A stretch of DNA of 47,670 nucleotides from Bacteroidales bacterium (GTDB lineage Bacteria; Bacteroidota; Bacteroidia; Bacteroidales; F082). Both the position numbers and the translations under genes were made by a program. Below the pieces are notes generated by a model that made no database searches, was not told the origin of the DNA, and saw nothing but the letters and a program-made list of their open reading frames with translations. Where the stretch lies: the NCBI GenBank assembly GCA_024681295.1, contig JAILBC010000039.1, positions 1 to 47,670 on the forward strand. The letters run 5' to 3'. Numbering within the stretch: the first letter of the stretch is position 1; every line of letters starts with the position of its first letter. Shown here one piece after another: positions 23,613-32,017 of this stretch.

Positions 23613-26600
23613 TTATAGATACGGATTCACTTCTTCAATGACATTGGTACATTCATTTACTACCTCCTCGAGGGTGGAGCCGTACTTGCTCATGAGCACG
23701 TTACGGGCTTGTTGCAAGGAGAGTGGGGTCACGTCCTTGGGCGGAGGCGTGCCGATGGCTTCCAAGATCTTGATCTTTTCATAGAGCACACTGTAATCCC
23801 TAGGGGCGGTCCCCTTCACGGTAAGCGCCTGGATACGCGGGTCAAGGATACGCTTGAACTCCTTGACGTTCATGCGAACACCTTCCTTGACCAGTTCTTC
23901 ACCATAGCCCATCACGTGCTTAGCCTCATCAATCATTCCTGCATTGAAGAGTTGCTCGGCCTGCTCCTTGCACGACTTGCCTTGTTTGATCCAGAAGTCG
24001 CACTTGTACTTGACGGTCTTGGCCACCCGCTCGGGATCAATGAGCTTGTTGGTCTGCATTTCCTTCACAATGATGTTCTCCAGGTCCCTGCCGAACGATT
24101 CGAGGCCCTTCTCGCCGTTGACCACGGCTTGGTCGAACTTCCTCAAGGTCTTGATAGCTTCCTGCATGTCTTCGGGCATGAAGCCATAGTGGTATTTGTT
24201 GAAGGCCTCGGCATAAGCCTCTTCCATCATGGTCTCTTCGATGTCGACCCAGGCCTTGGTTTCCTCATTCCACACCTGGTAGGTGACATCGCGGTCGGCA
24301 CCGATCTTCTTGCCCAGATATAAGTCGCCTCCAGCGTTGGAAGAGGCTCCCTTCCAAGCCCTTACGTTTTTGGGATCTACCTTGAGACGGCCGGCCAAGA
24401 TATCAATGGTCATCGGGTCGACTTCGTCATAGATCTTCTGGATGTTGTGGTTGAAATTGGCGCGAAGCAGATCCGACTCGCTTTGGCGGAGGAGGTTCTG
24501 CGCGGCCTTATTGCCTTGCAGGGCAAGGGTGGCACGACGCATCTGCTCGGGAGTAGCGGTAGGATCGTTCATCACCTTCTTGAAGTTCTCGAGGATCTTT
24601 TCAGCATCCTGTTTGGCCCACTTGGCGCATTCCTCGTTGAACTCTGAGGTGCCGAACTTGAGCACATCATCTCCTTGCTCAATGGTCTCTTTGATGGCTG
24701 CGTTGGCTTTGAAGGCAGCGTCTCTCCTAATGTTCTTCACCTTCTTTCCAGCTTCCTTGACCTTGTCGCCCAAAGGTTTCGTGTTGTACGCCGGAGGCTT
24801 CGAGAGGCCTTTGGAGACGCCCTTACTCTCTTCGGCACCGAAAACGATCTGCTTGATCTTTTCGTAGCCCTGCTTCAACTTGTCAGTATATCCTTTTTCA
24901 TCGGCAATAGCCTTGAGTTTGCCGCCGACCCATTTCAGGGCCTTGCCTCCCACGTAGAACACGCCTTCCCAGAACACGACCTCGCTACTGACGGTCTTGA
25001 AGCCCTCGTAGGCGCTATCACCGCCTTTGTCGACATAATCCTTCAGTTTGACAAGGCTACTTGCGGGGGTGAACACCAACTCCGAGGCGCCTGCCGTGAA
25101 GAAACCGAGGGCGATGCGGAGGCCGAGGAAGGTCCAAGTCTTCTCCATATTACCGTAAGTGGTGATAAAGGCATCCAAGTTCTCGTCAGCCGCGGTCCAA
25201 GAAGGTGTCCAGGCTGAGTTATTCACGAAGTAATGGCCTATCTTACCTGAGCAGTAGTCATCAAAAGCTTTCTTAACCTTCTGGTAATCAGGTTCATAGA
25301 AACCAAACTCCTGGCTATAGCCTTCCACCATGGCATTCACCTTATAATAGAAGGGCATCAGATAGGCAAACTTGGGATCATAGGCTATCTTCGACCTGAT
25401 CCTGAGCAGTTGATCGTATTTCTTCTCGTCTTCGTGAAGCACCCTGCTGTACTCCTGGTTATCGTTGATATCGCGATAGGGTTGCGAGATGATGGGGACG
25501 TTCACCGAGTCGGAATAACTCTTGTTCTGGTAAGTCACCGTGATGGTCACCTTGGCCTTGGCGCGGTTAGGTGGGAGCAGACCTCCGCCGTGAGAGCGGA
25601 TGATGCCCCTGACGGTGTTGTCCTCATGAACCGTCACCAGGTCGAACTTGAAGTTCATCAACGAGCAGGGCGAGGAAACCACGTTGCCTTCCTTGTCCAT
25701 AAAGAGCATGCTGCCTTCCTGGATATCCTCGAAGGTAAACACCGGATCGCTGTCGGGGATGACGCTCCTAATCTGTCCGTCCTTTTGGTCTTCCACCACA
25801 AGTTTGAAAGTAGCGGCGCTCTCACCCCATTTCTTGCGAGTATTGGGCCTCTCGGGCAGCCTCTCGCTCTTGTAGGTGCTGTCCCACTCCACCAGGTAGC
25901 CCTTGAGGGCATGGACGAAGAGGCTCACACCGAGGAACATCCGGTAGAGGTCGAACTGGGCGGTGACAGGTTCTTCGCGATCGACAAGCTTCACCGAGAC
26001 ACTGCAGGTATAGCGTTGGGCATCGCCGCCAATGGGCTTTTCTTTCGGCTTCTCGCCACTTTCAGTGATGTTGATGCGGAACTTGAGCGGGTTTTGAGCA
26101 TTGGGTTCTGTCTGTGCCCTAAAGAACGGGGCACCACTTTCGGAAATCGACACTTGTACGTTTGACACAGTGCCCGAGTAGTTGACAATTTGGAACTCCA
26201 TGAACTCGGTCTTGCCTTCACCTGCCGCAAAAGTAAGGGCTTCGCCGATGACAATCTCGGGAGCACCCATCACCTTGAACACCACATGGTTGATAAGGAC
26301 ACCGCCAGCGCCCTTGAAGACAAAGCGCACCTTGGCTTGGCCCAGCTCGCCGCCTTTGGGGGCTTCTTTGGCAACCACGTCGGCGGCCATGTATTGGCCC
26401 CATCTGCCTTTATTGCTAAGGGTACAGTTTTCCTCGTCCCAGATGGAAATCTGCGAGGTGAGATCGTCACGGAAGACGGTACTGCCTTCAGGGGTAATCT
26501 CCTCGATCCTGGCCCCGATCCTATGGGGTTTGTCGCCCACCACGAGGGTGTCACCAAAGTCCTTGTAGAGGATCATCTGGAAATTGCTGACCCGCTGATC

Positions 26601-27620
26601 TTTGGGTTGATCCTCATTGTTTTTGGGTTCTTTCTTTTTTCCGCCTTTTTTAGCGATGGCGACGCCTCCGCCTACCACAGCGGTGGTGCCGACAACGATC
26701 CACCATGGAAAGCCTGGTCCCTCTTGCTCCCCGGTTGTCCCAGAGCCCTCGGTAGTCACTTCGATCAACGCCCCAGGCTTCACGTAAGTATAATGGTAGA
26801 CGTACATCCAGCAATATTGCTTTCTGAGGTCCCTAGCCTCTTTATCACTAAGGGCTTTGTTGTTAACACCCTCATTAACACTGTGGAAATCGTAATGTGC
26901 GAAAAGTGCGATGTCCAACGTGTTCAGTTTATCGTCAGCAATTGCTTCTGTGCCCAAGGTCGGTTGCATATTATCATGGCCACCCATCATCAAGATGTCC
27001 GATCCAGCCGAAAAGTCTTGGTTTTCCAAAAAGCCATCTTCGTAGACCCAATCCTTTACAAAATATTGCTCACTCCAGTCGTAAGGCCACATCTGAATGT
27101 TACGCTGTCTCTTGCCCCATTTGCTGTAGGCGATGGCCTCTCCATAGACGCTCCAAGGACAGTATTCATAATAGATGGGTTTAGATTCTTCAGAGTCATC
27201 TCCAAGAGGGATAAGCTCCATCTGTCTATCACGCTTCCTCACCTTTTGACAGGTTGTGCTGTATGGAATCACGGCCCTAAATTCCTGCCCGACAGGAATC
27301 TTGTCGGGTGGGTCGCTCCAGTTGATGGTGAACTCACTACAGGAGGCTTGGTTCTTTTTTACCGACCATCCCCCATAGAAAGGCTTTGCCTTGGACTCAG
27401 GGACACTTTCACCGTACGGCCAATAGTTCAAGTCGTCGATGATGTTCGTGCCCACCATCATATGGTAGCCCCGAACCTCGCTACTTGTCAGGACCCAGTA
27501 GCCTCGGTCAGGGAATTTGTCATGTACCCATCTGCCATTCTCGATTCTCCAATTCTGTGCGCTTGTCGAGTGGGCCATAGCCACAATGGCTAGGATAAGA
27601 AGGTATAGTCTGGTCTTCAT
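23613..27620 (-). CDS. Giant membrane protein A (1335 residues), unknown function
   Basis: It has the same architecture as its downstream paralogue but a larger ectodomain (about 280 residues, Trp/Tyr-rich). A signal peptide lies at 1-22 and a membrane helix at about 303-323 (WWIVVGTTAVVGGGVAIA), followed by KKGGKKK. A beta-rich Ig-like stretch covers about 345-720, helical regions follow, and a hydrophobic patch lies at about 827-848 (RIALGFFTAGASELVF). A C-terminal domain contains NAGGDLYLGKKIGADRDVT at about 1094-1112. The two ectodomains share a core (GGWSVKKNQAS and WSDPPDKIPVG) but differ in size. It starts 11 bases after the small membrane-protein gene and ends 8 bases before the next. 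No function is assigned. Confidence 0.8.
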   Translation of the reverse strand: MKTRLYLLILAIVAMAHSTSAQNWRIENGRWVHDKFPDRGYWVLTSSEVRGYHMMVGTNIIDDLNYWPYGESVPESKAKPFYGGWSVKKNQASCSEFTINWSDPPDKIPVGQEFRAVIPYSTTCQKVRKRDRQMELIPLGDDSEESKPIYYEYCPWSVYGEAIAYSKWGKRQRNIQMWPYDWSEQYFVKDWVYEDGFLENQDFSAGSDILMMGGHDNMQPTLGTEAIADDKLNTLDIALFAHYDFHSVNEGVNNKALSDKEARDLRKQYCWMYVYHYTYVKPGALIEVTTEGSGTTGEQEGPGFPWWIVVGTTAVVGGGVAIAKKGGKKKEPKNNEDQPKDQRVSNFQMILYKDFGDTLVVGDKPHRIGARIEEITPEGSTVFRDDLTSQISIWDEENCTLSNKGRWGQYMAADVVAKEAPKGGELGQAKVRFVFKGAGGVLINHVVFKVMGAPEIVIGEALTFAAGEGKTEFMEFQIVNYSGTVSNVQVSISESGAPFFRAQTEPNAQNPLKFRINITESGEKPKEKPIGGDAQRYTCSVSVKLVDREEPVTAQFDLYRMFLGVSLFVHALKGYLVEWDSTYKSERLPERPNTRKKWGESAATFKLVVEDQKDGQIRSVIPDSDPVFTFEDIQEGSMLFMDKEGNVVSSPCSLMNFKFDLVTVHEDNTVRGIIRSHGGGLLPPNRAKAKVTITVTYQNKSYSDSVNVPIISQPYRDINDNQEYSRVLHEDEKKYDQLLRIRSKIAYDPKFAYLMPFYYKVNAMVEGYSQEFGFYEPDYQKVKKAFDDYCSGKIGHYFVNNSAWTPSWTAADENLDAFITTYGNMEKTWTFLGLRIALGFFTAGASELVFTPASSLVKLKDYVDKGGDSAYEGFKTVSSEVVFWEGVFYVGGKALKWVGGKLKAIADEKGYTDKLKQGYEKIKQIVFGAEESKGVSKGLSKPPAYNTKPLGDKVKEAGKKVKNIRRDAAFKANAAIKETIEQGDDVLKFGTSEFNEECAKWAKQDAEKILENFKKVMNDPTATPEQMRRATLALQGNKAAQNLLRQSESDLLRANFNHNIQKIYDEVDPMTIDILAGRLKVDPKNVRAWKGASSNAGGDLYLGKKIGADRDVTYQVWNEETKAWVDIEETMMEEAYAEAFNKYHYGFMPEDMQEAIKTLRKFDQAVVNGEKGLESFGRDLENIIVKEMQTNKLIDPERVAKTVKYKCDFWIKQGKSCKEQAEQLFNAGMIDEAKHVMGYGEELVKEGVRMNVKEFKRILDPRIQALTVKGTAPRDYSVLYEKIKILEAIGTPPPKDVTPLSLQQARNVLMSKYGSTLEEVVNECTNVIEEVNPYL

Positions 27621-27631
27621 GGCTTGGATGT

Positions 27632-28267
27632 TTATTTAAGGTTAGGGCAATGTGATTTGATGAAATCGTACACAAAGTCGTAATCTTCGTCTGGGACATA
27701 GACCTGATTGTGCTCGAACAACTGGTTCACCTTGATGGTGTGGAGCCAGCGGCGGCTGAGCACACGTCTCACCTTGGGGAATTCGGAAGTGCTGGAAGTC
27801 TTTGCCGTGGAGAGCATGCCTGCACCCATGGTACTGGGACGTTTGGCAAAAAGTCCGACAAAGAAGGTGAGAATTCCTAGTGCTCGTGCCTTCTTTTGCT
27901 GCACAGGCAGCTGGGTGTGGACAATCTCCTTGTCGTCCATCTCGAAAAGAACAACATATTTTCCACCATAAACCAGACTAAGAAGCGCCGTACCCAAAAA
28001 AGTCAGCACGGCGAAGATACCCAACACGATACCCAAGACCTTGAACATCCCTATTACCCCTTCCCAGTTGCCATCGGAAATCAAGAAGATGGTACCGAAA
28101 ACCAGGGCCATACCTATAATAATGAAAAAGAACACCTTGAACACGGTGATCATGATTACGGGGTTGGTAATCATATTGAGTTCGTACTTCCAGCGGTATT
28201 TGCCGTCCTCGCAGAGGCGGACTTCCGCACCTTCATAGTCATTACTGGCAACTGGGTCTATTCTCAT
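27632..28267 (-). CDS. Two-helix membrane protein with PH-like soluble part
   Basis: This 211-residue protein has a short N-terminal cytosolic strand region (VRLCEDGKYRWKYELN), two membrane helices (about 37-63 and 73-100) and a C-terminal soluble domain (about 105-211). The alternation of strands (GGKYVVLFEMDDKEIVHTQLP, then WLHTIKVNQLFEHNQVYVP) resembles a bacterial PH-like domain. It is the first gene of the four-gene operon with the giant proteins. No specific promoter is seen in the 33 AT-rich bases after murF-alr, so it may be read through from there. Confidence 0.72.
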   Translation of the reverse strand: MRIDPVASNDYEGAEVRLCEDGKYRWKYELNMITNPVIMITVFKVFFFIIIGMALVFGTIFLISDGNWEGVIGMFKVLGIVLGIFAVLTFLGTALLSLVYGGKYVVLFEMDDKEIVHTQLPVQQKKARALGILTFFVGLFAKRPSTMGAGMLSTAKTSSTSEFPKVRRVLSRRWLHTIKVNQLFEHNQVYVPDEDYDFVYDFIKSHCPNLK

Positions 28268-28300
28268 AGGGCAATTGTATTAAATGAATATATAATTATA

Positions 28301-30769
28301 TTATTCTTGGTAATACACTCGTTTCACACGTTGCGAGATGCGAGTCATCACTTCGTAGGGGATGGTCTGGCAAGCCTTGGCGATGTCGTTGATGCTGTGT
28401 TCCGCATCGAAGACCACCACGGTGTCGCCTTCTTCGGCATTCACGCCGGTAAGGTCGAGCATGCACATATCCATGCAGATGTCGCCCACAATGGGCACCT
28501 GGTGACCTTTGACGTAGAATTTGCCGTTGCCATTGCCCAGCAATCGTGAGAGGCCGTCGGCATAGCCGATGGGCACGATGCCGATGCGCATGTCGTGCTC
28601 AGCCCTGCCGTGACGGTTGTAGCCGATGCTGTCGCCTGCCGGGATTGCCTTGATCTGGTTGATAGTGGTCTTGAGCGACACCACGGTATCGAGCACCCCT
28701 TCATCAGCCTTGCAGGTAGGTACACCGTAGAGGCCGATGCCCAGACGCACCATGTCGAACTGGTATTTGGTGAATCGGGTGATGCCCGCGGTGTTGAGGA
28801 TATGCCTTAGCACCTTGTGCGGAAAAGCGTCGACAATCATCCGGCTGCCTTGTTCGAACACATGGATTTGGCTCATGGTGAACTCGTCCTCGTCGGGATT
28901 GTCGGCCGTGGCCAGGTGCGAGAACACGCTCTGCACGTGAATCAAGGGATTGCTTTGGATACGGCGGATGAGTTCGGGGAGCTCTTTTAAGGAGAAGCCC
29001 AGACGGTGCATGCCCGTGTCGAGTTTCACATGCACGTTGAGTGGGGAGTTGCCCCCTGTGGCCTCCAAGGCTTTTTCGATGAAGCCGAGGTTACGGAAGC
29101 TGAACACCTCCGGCTCGAGCTGGTATTTGATGATATTGTCGTAGCTGTTCACCTCGGGGCTCATCACCATGATGGGCAGTTTGATGCCCGCGCGACGCAG
29201 CTCCACGCCTTCGTCGGCAAAGGCCACGGTGAGGTAGTCGGCACGGTGGAACTGGAGAATGTTCGACACCTCGTAGTTGCCGCTGCCATAGCCAAAGGCC
29301 TTCACCATGACCATAATTTTGGTCTCGGGCTTGATGAGTGAGCGGAAGTGGTTGAAGTTGTTGACGAGATGGTTGAAGTTGATCTCCAGTACGGTCTCGT
29401 GGGCCTTCTCCTGCAGTTCCATGCTGATTTGCTCGAAAGCGAAGGCACGGGCGCCTTTCAGCAGGATGGTCTGGTTGCGGAACTGGGAGAAAAGGTAATG
29501 TTGCATGAAATCGGCCACATCGTTATAGAAGCAGCTCCCTTCCTTGAATTGCCGTGCTTGTCGGCTGATAGCCGGACCGATGCCAATGAGTTGGGTGACG
29601 CCTTTCTCTTGGATTAGTCGGGCAATATAAGCATAGAGTTCCTCCTCGTCGCGTCCGCTCTGGAGGATATCGGACAGGATGAGCACCTTATCGTGGTGTT
29701 GCTGTTGCTGGTTCATCACATCGAGGGCGATGGCCAGTGCGTTGACGTCGGAGTTGTAGTAGTCGTTGATGATGGTGCAGTTGTTGATGCCTGCCTTGAT
29801 CTCGAGACGCATGGCCACGGAGTTCAGGCCCATCAGGCGATCGCACAGCAACGCGGCATCCATCTTCATGAGAAGGCATACAGCGATGCAATGGATGGCA
29901 TTCTCGATGGAAGCCTCGTCGGTGAACGGGATGGCGAAGTCGTGCGTGGCACCTTGGTAAACCACCTCCAGGAGGGTCTCTTTTTCTTTTTTGTCAACTT
30001 TGGCGACATACATCTCGGCCTCTTTGAACTTACGGCTCCAGGTAAGCAGGCGGGTCTTCTTGGCCATGTCGGCGCGGAGGATGACCTGCTGGATGTCGTA
30101 ATAATCCATGCAATACACCAAGGTCTCGGCCCTTTTGAACAGGTTGAGCTTCTCCCCTGCCTTTTGGGTGGCGCTGATGAAGTTCTCGCCGTGGGCTTGT
30201 CCGATGTTGGTGAAAACCCCGATGGTGGGGTTGATGATGTCGGCCAGGGCCGTCATCTCGTCGGGTTTGGAGATGCCCGCTTCGAAGATGGCCAACTGGT
30301 GTGTTTCGTTCATCGGCCATACCGAGAGCGGCACGCCCACCTGTGAGTTATAGCTCTTGGGGCTGCGTACCGTGTTGTAGTCGGGACCAAGCAGTTGGGC
30401 GAGCCATTCCTTGACGATGGTCTTGCCATTGCTGCCGGTGATGCCGATGACGGGGATGTGGTATTGTGCCCTATGGTGGGCAGCGAGTTTCTGGAGGGCT
30501 TTCAGCGTGTCGTCGACGACGATGAAGGTCGCCTCCGTGAAGTCGTTAGGTTCCAGGACTCTGGTAACCACAAAGGCCCGGACCCCTTTCTCGTAGAGCT
30601 CGCCGATATAGCGGTGCCCGTCGTTACGGTCGCTTGTAAGGGCAAAAAACAGGGTCTGGGCGGGCGACAGCAGCTGGCGGCTGTCGATGAGGAGGTCTTG
30701 GATGGTCCTATCCTCACCGGCACCCGCCAGGCGGCCGCCTAAAATATCCGATATGTGCTTAAGATTCAA
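28301..30769 (-). CDS. Fused MurF (D-Ala-D-Ala-adding ligase) and alanine racemase
   Basis: This is an 822-residue bifunctional enzyme. The N-terminal MurF half (about 1-450) adds D-Ala-D-Ala to the UDP-MurNAc-tripeptide and shows the P-loop GITGSNGKT (about 109-117). The C-terminal alanine racemase half (about 458-822) makes the D-Ala and has the PLP Lys in MVKAFGYGSG (about 487) and IGYNRHGRAEHD with the second catalytic Tyr region. This fusion is known in Bacteroidota. The start is TTG at 30769, overlapping the ackA stop by four bases (TTGA), so translation is probably coupled. It may be transcribed from the pta promoter. Confidence 0.95.
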   Translation of the reverse strand: MNLKHISDILGGRLAGAGEDRTIQDLLIDSRQLLSPAQTLFFALTSDRNDGHRYIGELYEKGVRAFVVTRVLEPNDFTEATFIVVDDTLKALQKLAAHHRAQYHIPVIGITGSNGKTIVKEWLAQLLGPDYNTVRSPKSYNSQVGVPLSVWPMNETHQLAIFEAGISKPDEMTALADIINPTIGVFTNIGQAHGENFISATQKAGEKLNLFKRAETLVYCMDYYDIQQVILRADMAKKTRLLTWSRKFKEAEMYVAKVDKKEKETLLEVVYQGATHDFAIPFTDEASIENAIHCIAVCLLMKMDAALLCDRLMGLNSVAMRLEIKAGINNCTIINDYYNSDVNALAIALDVMNQQQQHHDKVLILSDILQSGRDEEELYAYIARLIQEKGVTQLIGIGPAISRQARQFKEGSCFYNDVADFMQHYLFSQFRNQTILLKGARAFAFEQISMELQEKAHETVLEINFNHLVNNFNHFRSLIKPETKIMVMVKAFGYGSGNYEVSNILQFHRADYLTVAFADEGVELRRAGIKLPIMVMSPEVNSYDNIIKYQLEPEVFSFRNLGFIEKALEATGGNSPLNVHVKLDTGMHRLGFSLKELPELIRRIQSNPLIHVQSVFSHLATADNPDEDEFTMSQIHVFEQGSRMIVDAFPHKVLRHILNTAGITRFTKYQFDMVRLGIGLYGVPTCKADEGVLDTVVSLKTTINQIKAIPAGDSIGYNRHGRAEHDMRIGIVPIGYADGLSRLLGNGNGKFYVKGHQVPIVGDICMDMCMLDLTGVNAEEGDTVVVFDAEHSINDIAKACQTIPYEVMTRISQRVKRVYYQE

Positions 30770-31971
30770 TGTTGGACAAGGTTAAATGTGTCTTTAGCGA
30801 TGACGAACTCTTCGTCGGTCGGGTAAACCACCACGGTGACTTTAGAGTCGGGGGTAGAGATCACGCCGGCTTCGCCGATGGTCTCTTTGTTCAAGCGGTG
30901 GTCGAGGTTGATGCCGAGGAATTCCATGTCGACGAGGATGGCCTCGCGCATGAACCAGGCGTTCTCACCGATGCCGCCAGTCATCACCAGCACGTCGCAG
31001 CCGTTCATGATGGACATGTAGGCACCAATGTATTTCTTCACGCGGTGGGCGAACATATTAAAGGCGTAGGTGCTGCGCTCATCACCTTCTTCCTTGGCGG
31101 CGCGCACGTCACGCATATCTTGTTTGCCACCGGTGATGCCCACGAGGCCTGACTTCTTGTTGACGAGGGTATTCATCTCCTTAGTGTTGAGGCCTTCCTT
31201 GTCCATGATGTACATGAAGGCACCCAGGTCTAGGTCACCGGTGCGGCTACCCATCACGAGGCCTTCAACGGGAGTGAAGCCCATGGAGGTCTCGACGGAC
31301 TTGCCGTATTCGACGGCAGCGATGGAGGCGCCGCTGCCCAGGTGGCAGGTCACAATCTTGCATTCTTTCCAGTCCTTGTCGACAAACTCAGCAGCTTTCT
31401 CGGCCACGAACTTATGGCTGGTACCGTGGAAGCCGTAGCGGCGGATGCGGTACTTCTCGTAGTATTCATACGGGAGGGCATAGAGATAGGCCTCGGGCGG
31501 CATGGTGCTATGGAACGAGGTGTCGAACACGGCGGCCATGGGGATGCCAGGGAGCACCTCCTGCATGGCGGCAATGCCTTGCAGGGCGCCGGGATTGTGC
31601 AGCGGAGCCAGGTCGCACAGATCCTTGATCATGCTGATGGCTTTGTCGTCGATGAGGACACTTTGCGAGAACTTCTCGCCGCCGTGGGCCACACGGTGGC
31701 CGACGGCGTTGATTTCCTTCAGGTCCTTGATGACGCCCATCTTGGGATCCACCAGTGCTTTAAGCACCAGCTTGATGCCCTCGGTGTGGTTCGGGATGGG
31801 GAGTTGCTCGTAATACTTCTCACCGTTGTATTTGTGAGTGAATTCGCCCATCTCGAGGCCAATGCGTTCGAGAAGGCCTTTAGCGAGAACGTGGGCGGAG
31901 TTGGTGTTTTCCATATCCAGCAGCTGGTACTTAATGGAGGAGCTGCCGCAGTTTAAGACTAAGATTTTCAT
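30766..31971 (-). CDS. ackA: Acetate kinase
   Basis: The enzyme converts acetyl phosphate and ADP to acetate and ATP, the energy-yielding step of acetate fermentation. The 401-residue protein has the family's length, the N-terminal MKILVLNCGSSSIKYQL, the phosphate/substrate motif HRVAHGG (about residue 92), FHGTSH (about 180) and MTGGIGENAW near 325. It lies downstream of pta, separated by a hairpin element, and overlaps the TTG start of murF-alr. The N-terminal ATG follows an A/T-rich leader without a Shine-Dalgarno site. Confidence 0.97.
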   Translation of the reverse strand: MKILVLNCGSSSIKYQLLDMENTNSAHVLAKGLLERIGLEMGEFTHKYNGEKYYEQLPIPNHTEGIKLVLKALVDPKMGVIKDLKEINAVGHRVAHGGEKFSQSVLIDDKAISMIKDLCDLAPLHNPGALQGIAAMQEVLPGIPMAAVFDTSFHSTMPPEAYLYALPYEYYEKYRIRRYGFHGTSHKFVAEKAAEFVDKDWKECKIVTCHLGSGASIAAVEYGKSVETSMGFTPVEGLVMGSRTGDLDLGAFMYIMDKEGLNTKEMNTLVNKKSGLVGITGGKQDMRDVRAAKEEGDERSTYAFNMFAHRVKKYIGAYMSIMNGCDVLVMTGGIGENAWFMREAILVDMEFLGINLDHRLNKETIGEAGVISTPDSKVTVVVYPTDEEFVIAKDTFNLVQH

Positions 31972-31989
31972 AGTTTTTTTGTTTTAGGT

Positions 31990-32009
31990 GGCGGACACGG
32001 GGGTCCGCC
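31990..32009. repeat. G/C-rich palindrome between pta and ackA
   Basis: The inverted repeat GGCGGAC / GTCCGCC with a 6-nt loop (ACGGGG) fills most of the 46-bp gap between pta and ackA. It is shaped like a dispersed REP element, and could also dampen read-through or stabilise the pta mRNA end. Confidence 0.65.
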
Positions 32010-32017
32010 CTTACGAG

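Noticed and set aside
19900..27620. Polymorphic toxin pair with immunity genes
   Set aside because: The C-termini, where toxins would differ, are the most alike part; no small immunity-like gene follows either giant. The possibility of one shared toxic domain is left open.
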